NCBI GenBank assembly: GCA_019915015.1
Contig: JAHBBC010000007.1
Span: 62,001 to 126,000, forward strand
DNA from: Auriscalpium vulgare
Taxonomy: Eukaryota; Basidiomycota; Agaricomycetes; Russulales; Auriscalpiaceae
Length of the DNA stretch: 64,000 nt
Direction: 5' to 3'
Shown here: positions 43,534 to 55,134 of the stretch, piece after piece
Numbering within the stretch: position 1 is the stretch's first letter
How the letters are laid out: every line of letters begins with the position of its first letter
The notes under the pieces: model-generated
What the model was told of the DNA's origin: nothing
The model's input: only the letters and a program-made list of their open reading frames with translations
The model's database searches: none
Made by a program: the position numbers and the translations under genes

Positions 43534-46007
43534 TCTTGCCAGTCTATTCTCTATACCCTGTTATGTGTTTTTACATTCATTCATCGGATTATCGACTGTG
43601 CATCTCATTCGCTATACTAGATCGTATAACCCCATCTTGGTTTCATCTAGCCCTAGAACTTGCACTGTCATCTCTTTGATGTACTACAAGAAATGCCGTC
43701 GCTCCGCTCCGAGCTCTCGCGACCAAACATGTACAACGCCAAGCCTACAATCTGGTTAATATACGGGTAATGGGCATCCATTTTAATAACAGTATCTCCC
43801 TCCTCGGCGTTTTGGGCCGGCTGAGAATGCGAAATTTACTCTCGGCCGAACTCGCGTATTACTTCTTCTTTACCCGTATGCCTCGACTTTGTTGTGGTCT
43901 GTTGACACGCTGTTACCTAGATATCATCATGGTCGTCTTCATGATCGGTGATTTTTTTGATACCGCTTCATTTCATCGCGTGTATTCACGCCTGTTCACG
44001 CGCACACGTTGCTGGCACTTGCTGAAACTGCACGCCGGACGGGGCGGGCACGCTGTGTCTGCTTAGATATCCACCATTGTGCCGGTGAGCATCAACGACT
44101 CTCTCCTCGATTGCGTCCATGGTATCAGATGGTATCGTGTCCCCCCCGATCATTCTGCGTGCGTCACCACGTAGCCCTTATCTCTGGCCCTAAGGCTGGT
44201 GGCAACACATATATATTGTGAGGCAAATAAAAGGTGCGATCCCGCCGCCTCTTTCCGACCCTCCCTACCCTCTACGATGAGCCACAACTCGGTGCCACTT
44301 TAATGTGCATGGTCGGACCGTTGCGCGACGGAGGAGACAAAGAGATGGGAGTCTATGAGAGTGAAGACGGACTTACTAGGGCCAAAGGTGGAAGGTATGT
44401 TTCATGTTGCCCTCGCTCTCGAGATCGCCGCCGGCACCGTCTCGTCCTCTTCATGCAACTCCCTGCATGCTGGTGCACCCCGTTTCTGCCTTTCATATAT
44501 GCTGTCGCACATCTGCATCCTCACGCGCAGTCCAGTGACGGCGCCTTCAGCCGCATGCCATCGTGCGCCGTCGCGCGCCCTCCTCCGCCCTGCGTGCCGA
44601 ACCTCGCAGGCCATTCATGATACCCTCGGCCGTGCGCTTACTCCACCTTACACGAGACCGGTGGGTGTTGCAGTGTCAGGGCATTGAGAGTGGTAGGACT
44701 GGGCACGGAGCGCGTGAGATTCGCAGTTTCAGCGTTGAGGTTGTGACAACGAAGCGGGTTAAATATCTTAAAATGTAGCTTCTCCTGATCAATGCGCAAC
44801 CCCTTCAAACTGAAAGCAGACCAGTAAAGGGCTGCGGTGGAAAAGTTTCGCGTGTACAAGAAAGTCTCCGGAGCGTAGCTCCGGCAGATCTTGTATATCG
44901 TACCAATTAGGCCGGACTTGGAGCCAATGCGGATCCTCTTGTTGTCTATCTAGTCTCCGTGGCTGACCTTAATACACAGAAGACAGGCGTTTATTGTTCT
45001 ATCTGCCTTGCGGGTGCGGACCTCGGGACTAGCCATAAATATGATACTTATACTCGTGTCAGACTGAAAAGCTGACGGGAAAATGGCACCGCACGCAGGG
45101 TGTGAAAGATGCGGCCCACGGGATGACATTACTACTACTACTAGAGCGCATCAAAATATTCCTTCCTTGATTTTTTTACGACAACAGTGCTTGTTGTGAC
45201 GATTTTCCGTTCAGATGTGGGGCCTCCGACTGCAGCCTTCGCGATCAATAATAGAGTTCCGTCGCTGCGCGGCAAGCAGAACAAGGCGGGCGGATCGGAT
45301 CGGATCGAAGACAAAATAAGAACAGACGGAGCGCCGCAGGTATGTGAACAAATACAAAGGCACGAGACAAAGGGTGAAATAGCTGGTGGGGAGGTGGATG
45401 AAGCGTGTGCCAACCATGTACACGTACGATCACTTATAAGCGGGCCGTAAGCTGCCGCTTGTCCTCAACCGACGAGGCCGTTCACATCACTGATGTATGG
45501 GAAAGTCTGAAGATGGTTCATGGGCAACTGCGAGGGGATTACCCGATTGCCCTGGAACTACGCACAATAAGCCTTCCTATGATATGTAAGTAGGACTGCT
45601 CAGCCACATGAGTACGGCCTGCGACTCGGCCTGCGCGACATCCTGTGGGAAGATCTTTTTGTCTAGAAAGATGCACCATACAACGCCGGTCAACCATAAG
45701 ACATCGAAAGCCTCGCAACAAAATACCGTGGTAGCGCCCATCTCTGGGCAGTGGGTCATCTGGGAGACCGGTAGATGCACCCTTCCTTGAGGCGATGCAG
45801 CGGAGCTGAGCGCGCCCACTGTTCCGTCCCATAACGACAGTCCTTGTTGAACACCTGTAGGGGAGCCGTGTGAACAGGAATTGCTGGCGAGGATGAAATT
45901 GTCAGAAGTTGGCAGAACCCGGCGCCGCGTTTTCCATGCGCAATATATGTACATTTCAACCTCCGACAACCTCCGCTTCTCAGCTCCGGACCCAGCGAGC
46001 CCTGCGC
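43534..46007. other. gene-free stretch
   Basis: Only short or biased ORFs are found. A perfect 7-base hairpin (CCGGAGC-GTA-GCTCCGG) sits at 44868-44884. A TATA-like AATAAAAGG at 44226 precedes an ORF broken after a few codons. I see no gene to defend here. Confidence 0.35.
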
Positions 46008-46070
46008 CCGGCAGTCTTCAGCGCACAACTCCGACATCGCGAGACCGCTATGACAGGCACCACACCAGGA
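46008..46070 (+). pseudogene. captured fragment of DPM1 exon 6
   Basis: The stretch matches 21568-21661 of DPM1 with an internal deletion of about 30 bases. It includes the 3' splice site (CCGGCAG), the CGCACAACT..GACATC segment and CGCTATGACAGGCACCACACCAGGA-type sequence (partly quoted). Inclusion of intron sequence shows a DNA-level copy, not a processed mRNA. Confidence 0.7.
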
Positions 46071-46439
46071 CTACGGTGTAATGGTACATACTACAAGTCA
46101 ATCGGGCATCAGATAGCTCACACTTGGACTGAGAACCACGAATCCAGTGACGAGCAAGCAAAGTACTGCCTCACGCTGGCAGGCAACTGAGCTATCCGGT
46201 GCGCATTACACGCTATTCCACGTCGTGCTGTCTCCTGCTGGCATGAGCCTGCGCATGTGGACGTAATCTGAGCCCTGATGTGTTTCTGATTTCATCTCCC
46301 ATGGTCGAGGCGCTGAGGTGGTTGTTCTACCAGACATGCGTTCCCATGGGCCATAACATAAGTTCAACGAGACAGCGCGGTAATTTCGGGAATCAACGTT
46401 CAACTCCCAAAGAGGCCACCAACTACCGGCACGAGCTGC

Positions 46440-47456
46440 TCAGGGATGCTTCATGTTTACATGCAGTGGGTCCCGGCAGCTGTCCACCGAAGGACCTTCC
46501 GTAAAAGTTAATATCACGAACTAGCCGTAGTAGTAGATAGCTCACCTTCGTTGGCGAAGGGCGTGCGTTGGTGCAGATTGTTCGTGTCGTTGTACTCATA
46601 CCTGATTGCGGTGATGATGGTGTCCGTCTCGTTTACACTCCGTATGCTAGAGTTGTCTGAGTTGAGCGATAGCGCGGCTACGCTCTCTGTAACAATGGCG
46701 ACAGTAGGTAAGAACCAGTGGGATTTTGACGAGACGTGATCACGGACCATTGGTGCCTTCTACCTCATAGATGCTTAAGTCGATGCTCCGAAGATCGTCG
46801 TTGTTAATTAGAGCAGCGTGAGAATCCGTAAATGGGTCTGTCATCTCGGTTCTGATGCCTGTTAAGAAAGTAAGTAGGTCACGGTGGGCTCCAAAGATCC
46901 ATTGGCGAGGGGATTACCAGCATCGTAGGACAACACACTGAGATCCTTATTCAGAGACTGTTCTCTATGTTTGAGAGATTGTTCCTTCCGTTGCCATTCG
47001 TCGGAATTAGTAGTACGCAATGACCAGACATCATGAAAGTGCCACTCACCCTGACGATAAGGAAAGACTCTCGGGCCACCAGTTTGAAGTTGTATTTGGC
47101 ACGCAGCAGGCTGAAGCCTCGTTTGTCAATGAGCTGTTTCCTCTCTAATTTAGCGCTGCCAGGAAACTTGAGCGGCAATCATCATGATGGCGGGGAGATA
47201 TTGCTCACACTTCATAAGCCGCGCGTGCGCGCTTCTTGGGACCAGGGGGGAGACATTTGACATACTCCTCCATGAGGAATAACATCTGCTCGTAATACGT
47301 CTCCCCGCGACTGAGCTTCAAAGGAACATAGTTTAAGACCCTCGCAGCGACTGTACGCTCTTTGTTGGAAAAGATTTTTTCTGGGGTCATTTTGAGGTGA
47401 TTCTGCACTGATTCGCGTGCCACCGGAGCGGTATGAGGTGTGTCTGAACCAGCCAT
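46440..47456 (-). CDS. unrecognised six-exon gene U2, paralogue of U1, head-to-head with kinase G
   Basis: Exons 47456-47211, 47166-47050, 46984-46918, 46858-46748, 46686-46546 and probably 46495-46440 join in phase (about 245 residues). The first five have the same intron phases as U1 and align throughout: YYEQMLFLMEEYVKCLPPGPK, FKLVARESFLIVR, QSLKHRE, DPFTDSHAA, SDNSSIRSVNETDTIITAI. The last exon differs from U1 and is uncertain. The shared 19-residue block is identical in both copies while the rest is only about half conserved, so it is the best guess for the functional core. The start is 730 bases from the divergent start of kinase G. Confidence 0.65.
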
Positions 47457-48186
47457 TTCGCAAGGAAGCCGTTGGCGATGGGAGGGGGAAAGGATATGTA
47501 GTGACCGTCAGCCAACTGAAGAGAGCTTTTATCCTTTTTGCAGCGTCAGCAGCGCATTCTAGATTGATGACTACCCACCTCGGTTAATCCGTGGAGATCA
47601 CCAAAAAGGAGGACGCTAACCCTTGCTGTACAAAGCCGTGAGCGTATTGCGTGCATCACCTACTCGTTCGCATGCCAACGGAATAGGCAACAAATGGGAA
47701 TGCAGAGTCGGCTGCAGCACGACCTGTGCTCATTGCGGAAATCCTTGTTGTTGGGCGAGGCGGAACTTGAGCGCGTCGTAACTTGTTACAGAATCATGCA
47801 TGAACGCGCAGGCCGATCATGCATGAACACACATAATCACGCACGATCAAGCATGATCACAATTGAGTGAGGGCCAGATAATATCAACGGCTGTGAATTT
47901 GGACCGCATGATCGTTCGTGGACGTTCCCAGTCTTGCACCTTATGCGCCGGTCGGCGGTATGCGAGAAAAACTTAGGTCAATTTGTGCAAATCCCGGCGG
48001 TCCGCAGATATTCAGAATAATTATGAGTGATCCTTCCTGATCTCGCCCTCCCGACCGTAAACCTAGTATTGCTCGTGAAACGCAGAGGCTGGAGGATAGC
48101 GGAGTTGCGCTGAGATATGAACTATGTCGGAGTTTGAATGCGTACCGGGTCGAACACGGTTGTCGTGTGTCTTTCGTTCATCCCCC
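47457..48186. promoter_or_regulatory. shared upstream region of U2 and kinase G
   Basis: A 730-base divergent intergenic region with no ORF of note. A TATA-like GATAAAAG on the minus strand at 47527-47534 lies about 75 bases from the U2 start. The stretch 47800-47870 holds repeated CATGAACACACA/ATGATCA-type short units. Confidence 0.4.
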
Positions 48187-49512
48187 ATGTCGGAGGAGAG
48201 TCTCACCTCCTCTGAGTACGTCAACCAACAGCTAGCAAATCCCGGATCTTTGAACCGAACCGAACGATGGTGGCCCCCACAGCAGAAAGCACTGGAGGAC
48301 CGCGGCTACATGCTTCGTCCTCGCTACCGCGCGGACTGGACCCCATCGTGGAAAGGCACCAAGAAGAAACACAAAAACTGCGAGGATGGCCAATTTGCGG
48401 TGGTATGTGCTCGGATGGCACGCTGTTCTTAATATGTGACTAATCTTTTCTTTCAGTATACCGATATAGTATTGGACGCGACACGGATTTCTGACCAGGC
48501 CCTCGTTGTACTGAAACGGGTTGTTCCTCCTTTAGGGGAAGGTGAACTTGCCATCATTCAGCACATCTCTACGGAGCCGCTGCTGTCCGATCCGAGAAAT
48601 GGCTGCGTCCGGCTACTCGATGTCGTCGAACTGCCCAACGGCGAGAAGTTCATGGTGTTGCCATGCTTGCATCCGTGGCGCACCCCGAAATTTCAAACCT
48701 TCGGGGAAGTGATCGCTTTCTTCGGCCAAATACTCGAGGTATGTGCAGTACAAATTTCTCTTCCTGCCTTGACTAACGCATGTGGGTGCCTAGGCAGTGC
48801 ACTTCCTGCATGACCACAACATCGCACATAGGTATCTCAGCGGCCATATCCCCAAGCTCCTCGTTAATCCGATTTTCAGAGATTGCACCAGCAATAACAT
48901 CATGTATGATCCTGCGCCAATGTATCCGGTCCCCGCGCACCCCTTCAAACTCACGCGTCGTCGAGACTGGAAAGGACGTGTCTCGTATTACACTCGCACG
49001 CAGCGACCTCCGAAATACTACCTAATCGATTTCGACCTAGCTCGACGCTACAATCCGGAGGATGGCCCCCCGCTGGAGCTGCCGTTGATGGGTGGCGACA
49101 AATCCGCACCGGAGCATCGCGACATGGACAAACCGTGTGACCCCTTTGCCACGGATGTGTACTACATCGGAAACTTGATGCGGGAGCGGTTTGTACAGGT
49201 GAGTTAGCTCGGAACCCGACTTTCGCAAAATCGCTGATCTGACTTCATGTCAACAAGAAAAATCATGGGTTCAACTTCTTGAATCCTCTTCTGGAGGAGA
49301 TGTGTTGCGACGAACCGTCGAAACGTCTGAAAATCGGCGAGGCTGTAGCTCGCTTCAAAGGTGTCCGTCAGGGCCTGAGCATGTGGAAACTTCGATCGCG
49401 CGTCGTGTCACGAAAGGAATTCGCTGTTGTTGGATTGTTCCGGGGCGCCGGTCATATCTATCGTACCGCGCGGGACATCATCACAAACAAAGCCGCAATA
49501 CCAGATCCATGA
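48187..49512 (+). CDS. protein-kinase-like family copy G, intact
   Basis: Exons 48187-48402, 48457-48738, 48794-48831, 48880-49198 and 49258-49512 join in phase (369 residues). N-module: MSEESLTSSEYVNQQLANPG, RWWPPQQKALEDRGYMLRPR. Kinase features: LVVLKRVVPPLGEGELAII, HFLHDHNIAHRDCTSNNIMYD, LIDFDLARRYNPEDG, LMGGDKSAPEH, then the conserved C-lobe through AIPDP. ATG 48187 is preferred because all family members start M-S-x-E/D-x-x; an upstream in-frame ATG at 48124 would add a non-conserved extension. Divergent partner is U2, and it is tail-to-tail with the AGC-like kinase. Confidence 0.88.
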
Positions 49513-49874
49513 ACCAGTCAATCTATTTATCTCCTGCATCATCAGTGCAGTTTCAACTCGCTTGTGCCACCCTCTTTTTTCTTCCTTGTCTTCGTACGTG
49601 TACATATCTCACATCGTAGAATCAAATGTCTGCGCTCACTCATCTCTATCCAAACGTCTCTAGTCACTAATACCACCTTCATGACCGTCCGACTGCTTGT
49701 TTGCATGTTCATATTCCATGTGATCATTTCTATCCACCATCGGTATATCCATTGGACAATGACAGAATCGACATGGTAGCACAGGAGGCAGAAAGAAAGA
49801 GATGTTCGAACGAGAAAAACGAAAGAACGACCAGAGAGGAAGTGTGCGAAGCTTCATAGCATCGCAGATTTGGA

Positions 49875-51925
49875 TCAGTGCTTCACCCACGAGCGGAGGC
49901 GGGCAAGCAGCGCAAATGCCGTCGACGACTGGCGAGGATGCGAAGAGAGGGTCGTGCGCGAGGAGCGACGTGAGAACAGCGATCGAGTCGTGCCGAAGAA
50001 ATCACCCGAGGCGCATGCTGAGCGGCCAGAAGACTTGGTCCACAACGCCGGCGAGCCCGCAGAAAGAGGAGTGAGAGGAGGCGTATCGAGGACCTCAAGC
50101 GAGAGCGCTGCCGCAGATACAGCGTCCGCGATGACCTTCGACTGGGAGTTTGATGCCGTCAGCGCCGGAGAGGAGGGCTTGTACACGACCCAGGGTACAG
50201 TAGCGAGAGGCTTGATGTCTGCAGACAGGGCAGGTGCGACAAAGTTGAACTCGGGATGGAGATCGTTCGAGTCCATGAGAGGCGTGCCGTTGGCAAAGTC
50301 GAAGACCACAGGATTGGCCTTGGCAGCCTTGATGTCAGAGAAGACGGCCTCGGGTGAGGGCACCCACGGAGCCTCGAGCTCTCCTGCTGCCAGCTTCGCC
50401 CAGTCCCTGCGTATATGCAATCAGCACTTGATCAAGGCTCCGAAGTGGGTCGAGCACTTACATCATACGGAAGCACGGATGCTTGAACATGCTCTGAAGA
50501 GAAAGGCGACGCTTGGGGTCCTTCTGGAGAGCACCAATCAAGAAAGACTTGACAGCCGCGTCGACTTCCACCGCCTCGTCAAAGTGCAACACATCGCCCT
50601 GTACACTGCGCCTGATCTCCTCGTAGTCGCTCGTGTCCTTGAACGGCGTGGCACCGTAGATGAGCTCGTACGCGGTGACGCCGAGCGACCAGACATCCAC
50701 ATCGAAGCTGTACGCACGGCCCTGGAAGACCTCGGGCGCGGTGTACGCGGGCGTGCCACCGAAGGTGCTCGTAGCATGAATCCCAGAAAAGCGGCGCGTG
50801 CCCAGACCAGGAGCCAGCGCAGAGAGACGAGACTTGCGAGCGTCGCCAGAAGGCATATCAAACTGGCGGCAAATGCCAAGGTCGCCAAGCACGACGTGGC
50901 CTTGCGCATCGAGGAACACATTGTCTGGTTTGATATCGCGGTGAATGATACCGGCGTTGTGCAGGGAGTACAGCGCCAGCATCTGCGAATCTCCTGTTCA
51001 GCATAATAGATAACACAAGCCGTGAGAAGACAGAACGTACCGTCTCAGCGACATAGAACACGGTGCGAGCCACAGGAACCTTGCCCTGCCTGTTCAGCTG
51101 CGCACGCAGATCGCCTCCAGGAAGAAAGGGCTGACAGTCGAGAACTCTCGTCAGACATTCGCAAAACCGCATGCACTGGCACTTACGGTGACCAGGTAGA
51201 ATGCATCGGCATTGTGAAAGCTGGCGTCCAACGAAAGCAAGTGCCCGAGCCCACGCGTGGCCTTGAGCGCACGCTGCTCGCGAAGGATCTCCGCAATGTG
51301 CTCCGCGTCCAGGAAACCCTTGTCAACCTTCTTGATCGCCTGCATGCGTAGTGTAGACCGGTGCTGGGCAAGGTAGACGGTGCCGCCCGTTCCAGCGCCG
51401 AGCTTGCGGATGACGCAGAAGTCGCTGATGCCGACGGGACGCAGCGGAGGGGAGGAGAGCTCAAGCTCACTGACAGCCTTGATGAGTGGAGGGCGAGGAG
51501 GACCAAAATGGACGGGCAGCCGGGCCGCAAGGGACATGGACAGCCTTGCGAACTCGAGGAGGGTCTTCGCATCCGATAGACGCTGTCACGGAAGGAAGTT
51601 ATAGAGATGATATTATATGCAGAAGAGCAAAAGCAGAAACAGAAGCACGTACCACCTCGCAGACCTGCGAGGTCCGCACGAGCATGGACACGCGCCGCCT
51701 GACACCCATGAGAGCGGGGTCGTGTGCGGCATCGAACAACTCTGCGAGTAGTGCATGTTCCTCTTCTCCTATCTCAACCTTGGATGTGGTGGATACGACC
51801 TGGATGAGGGGCTGTCAGCAGGGCAGTGGCACAGCGCGCGATATACAGACCTGAGCCTGGGGGATGGGACTTGCCGGGGTCTTCGGAGCCTTCTTGAACA
51901 TATTCTTGATGGAAATGGTGAACAT
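49875..51925 (-). CDS. AGC-like serine/threonine protein kinase
   Basis: Six exons join in phase: 51925-51851, 51799-51653, 51582-51187, 51130-51041, 50992-50462, 50406-49875, about 590 residues. After a helical N-terminal region (EEEHALLAELFDAA) the kinase domain begins DFCVIRKLGAGTGGTVYLA (Gly loop) with Lys in MQAIKKVDK. PFLPGGDLRAQLN marks the hinge and IIHRDIKPDNVFLD the catalytic loop. LGDLGICRQF replaces DFG by DLG; a Cys-free activation segment reaches GGTPAYTAPEVF, then DVWSLGVTAYELIYG. The C-terminal 180 residues are Ser/Ala-rich with FDFANGTPLMDSNDLHPEFNF, resembling the FDxxNF-type tail of AGC kinases. The fold predicts cytosolic signalling, but the pathway is unknown. A 3' partial copy lies at 25605-26443. 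Confidence 0.9.
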
Positions 51926-52657
51926 CGTGTCAATGAATTGATCCGCTTGAGGGGCAGAGAGGGCAGGGGAAGATGGGTGTCAAAGGGAAAGCTGAGGAGT
52001 CCGGTGGTCAGCCTGAGGACAATTTCTTGTAGGCCAGATTACGTTCCGGCCTGCCAGGCAGTCAGCCCAACAGACGCTTTCCCATGCAACAGGCATAAAG
52101 GGAAACAGCCATCTGCTCTAGAGTTGAGCTTGAACCAAATAGATCAAGTCATGTATCGGCTGGACGCAGTATGGACGTGAAGTGAAAGAGGATACGGTCG
52201 AAGACTCGAAGGGCCCTCAGGCTGTTCAGTCCCCGTCAGCGCGTCTGCCGAAGGATGCATGACCGGCCTGCGCGAAGGGTTGCAATACGTATCTGAGGAG
52301 CTTGATAAAGGGCGCGTGGTGGGTGTGGACAGCAGATTCAAAGGGCAGACAGAGTCGACAAGTCGATGTGATGTGACCGCGTGACCGCCGCGGGCCTGCC
52401 GCCCCGTGACTGGGTATGCAGACTTGAAGCTCTCCGGACAATATTCTTCGCTCTTAGAAAAAATACGTAGATATGTACATTCAAAGAGGGAAACGAATTC
52501 GATTAGGGAGACAGCAGCGATAGCACTGGTCTTGTGACGAATAAGACTGACGATATTCATGGATCTGGAGTCGCTACTTTCCTCGTGGCGATGTCCCGAG
52601 CAGTCCGAGGGCCTTGAGATGACCAGGAGCGACCATGTCGTCAGCGGCGGAAATGCC
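51926..52657. other. intergenic region upstream of the AGC-like kinase
   Basis: No gene supported. It includes a 22-base block at 52367-52388, core GTGACCGCGTGACC, identical to 20811-20832 upstream of DPM1, which could be a regulatory site or a repeat scrap. Confidence 0.4.
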
Positions 52658-53403
52658 TTAGGGGAAAATGGGCAAGCAGCAGATCAGCTCGAGCACCTCC
52701 AACAGGGGCATGTTCCGCAAAGTGTCGAACAGCCTAGGCACGGATGGAGGAGTGAGGGACTGCTGGCTGAGCTTGAGAGAAACGATGCCGGGGAACGGCG
52801 AGGACCATGGGAAGGGTGCAACATTGCTAAGGGCAATGGTGCGTAGGCGCGGGGCGTGATCGGAGAAAAGAGTGGATGGCAAGTGGATGGGCTTCAATTG
52901 GGGATGGACATCGACGGCCACAGCTTCCAGCAAAGGCGCCCGGGTGACGAGGAGGTTGCACAGATCGTGCACGTTACCGTCATAGTTGACAAATGAGATA
53001 CTTTCGACGCGGTCTAGGGTCCTCAGGACGAAAGCAGTGCGCTGCGCTGGAATAATGGACGGGACTTGGATACCCATGAAGCCACGAGCGGAATCCTTTT
53101 GGTACGCGATGTAACCTCGTCCCATAGGCGTTCCGAGTAAATAGGGAACACAATGTGCCGCCACAAGTGAGGATGCTCGAAGGCGATCTGCCTCCACCGG
53201 TGGCAGACACGCGTCACTGAGATCCATTTGAGGGCGGTCGGATCGTGGAGACGCAAACATTGCTCTGTTTCATCCTTCACGAGCTCCGAAAAGACGAGCG
53301 CGAGTAGCTCAGGTGCGAGTCGCGATATGGCAGAGAGTGTGTTGATCTCGGCACTGATCGAGCGCATGGCGGCTTGTAAGGCATTACGCTCAAACAAGAG
53401 CAA
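52658..53403 (-). pseudogene. F-box protein fragment with a frameshift
   Basis: The first frame gives a coiled-coil segment (RNALQAAMRSISAEINTLS) and a clear F-box (ISRLAPELLALVFSELVKDE, then WISVTRVCHRWRQIAFEHPH LW). Near 53070-53100 the frame slips by one base, and the LRR-like region (RTAFVLRTLDRVESISF, LLEAVAVDVHPQLKPIHLPS) continues in the next frame to a stop at 52658. Fungal F-box proteins of this type usually run to 450-550 residues; this is cut at about 250. No ATG precedes the coiled coil in frame, so the start is missing or in an unseen exon. F-box proteins recruit substrates to SCF ubiquitin ligases. Confidence 0.7.
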
Positions 53404-53728
53404 GTCTTGGAGAGTTACTGTGTCTTCTTCGGCTCGGGGGACAGAGCCTCTGAGATGCGAGTAGTGGAGTTAATGCAAGCGGCGCAGCCGGGCGTGAGAA
53501 ATCATAATTTTAGAACAATATATTGACGAATTCAGAATCAATTTTCAACAAACACCGCTCTTATTCCAGCCAAATGCTGCTCATCCGTCTGGCCATAAAA
53601 TCGGCGGGCGGCGTACTAGAAGTACATAGAGGAAGCCCAGCGCAGTTTGAAGGGCACGAAGGTATTTGCTTGATTTCCGATTCCATGGTAGACCAGCTCG
53701 CCTTAATGCTCCAGGCAATGCATTAAAT

Positions 53729-54987
53729 TCAGCCGCGCTGCAGCGCGGCCCACACCACATCCGCAGCGCTTCGCATCGTCTCTTTCCACCTTACGCCGCC
53801 TTCTCCATCCATGCTTCTCACCTTCTCGTCGCTCACGAGCGCATAAGGCAACCCTTCGTCGCCTCCCGCGCTCACCCCGGCGCGAGCGGTAGCTCGCCGA
53901 GCATGGGCACACCGAGATGTTCCGCAACCGAGCGGAAGCGGTCGGGCGGCCCGAAGAGGTCGTGCGGTGTCGAGCACGACGGGCACAGGAAGTATGCTTG
54001 GTTGAGGATGATCCCGGTGATCTATAACAACATGATGAAAATGAGCGGGTAGGGCCATCGCCTAACATGTAGGGCACGTACCGGGACATCAACTTTGCGG
54101 AACATTGAGATGCCCTTGCGGACGTCCGACAATGCCACGTCCTGCGGCGTTGACACAATGACCGCACCTGCACACCCCGTCACAATGCGCACAGAGACGG
54201 AGCACGGGCAACTCACCGTCGACACTGACGAGCTGCCCCAGGGTCAGAGGCACGTCGCCCGTCCCCGGGGGCATATCGACGACCAGCACGTCCAGCCCCG
54301 GTGCTGCAGGGTCTGCGCCGCGCCAGTCGACGTCGAAGAGCAGCTGCTGGACGGCTTTCTGCACCATCAGCCCGCGCCACACGACCGGCGTATCCTCATT
54401 CGACGCGTCTGGCGCGGAGCGCGGAAGGAGATAGCCCATCGACATTGTGGGCAGGCCGTGGTTCTGCAACGGGATGAGGGCACCATCTGCAGTGTGCGAT
54501 GAGCGACGCGTAGGCAGCACCAGAACCCACGCGGCCACGTACCGGCTGTGAGATTCGGCTCGTCCGCACGGTCGAGCCCCATGAGCTTGGGCACCGACGG
54601 TCCGAAAACGTCCAGGTCGAGGATCCCGACGCGTCTCCGTGCGCCGCCCTGCGTCGCGAGCGCAAACGCGAGATTCACTGGGCAGTGGGCTCGCTGAGCT
54701 GGGTATCAGGCAGAGCTACAACGGGCGGACGCACCAGCGACAGTGCTCTTGCCAACGCCGCCTTTCCCGCTGGCGACGACGAGCACCTTCTTGACGTGCG
54801 GGATGGGCCTCTTCGCGGGGGGCGCAGCACCGCGTCGGGGGATCTGCGGTGCAGGTGGTGCGTGGGCACGATTGGGGAGACCCTGTGCGTGGTGCGATGA
54901 GCGGTGCAAGAGGTGAGGACGGAGTGCGCTTACGAGGGGGTTTTGGTGGTGCAGCGGGCGAAAGGTGTGGAGGAGGCGACGCGACAT
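53729..54987 (-). CDS. IND1: mitochondrial Fe-S P-loop protein (Ind1/NUBPL, Mrp family), possible frameshift near the end
   Basis: Exons 54987-54934, 54882-54735, 54677-54543, 54486-54217, 54167-54082 and 54021-53729. An Arg/Leu/His-rich N-terminus ([15 protein letters not shown]) suits a mitochondrial presequence. The deviant Walker [11 protein letters not shown] is followed by [47 protein letters not shown] (Walker B) and the cluster-binding CPSC pair ([15 protein letters not shown]). The family delivers Fe-S clusters to respiratory complex I. In the last exon the frame meets a TGA beside a GGGG run (plus-strand 53875-53878). With one more base the expected C-terminus follows ([20 protein letters not shown]...). 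Either the copy is truncated by about 50 residues or the assembly lost a G. Confidence 0.88.
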
Positions 54988-55134
54988 CTAGCTGCACACA
55001 ACCACGGCACTCGCAAGAACGAGGGTTTATGATACGCAATATAGGACGACTAGCTTCGGCGTTGGTGGTAGCTCATGGTTGAGAGAGAGACGCCAAGCGC
55101 CGGCGTCTGTCTTGAAGCTTGACCTCCAACCACC

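Noticed and set aside
22505..49512. Reading the kinase family as antibiotic-resistance APH enzymes
   Set aside because: They have HRD-CxxN, DFD and SAPEH landmarks of the eukaryotic protein-kinase-like fold, not the HGDxxxxN loop seen in the separate APH-like gene at 19594-20484.
52144..52560. 138-residue minus-strand ORF upstream of the AGC-like kinase
   Set aside because: No domain, no splice continuity, and it overlaps a likely promoter region.
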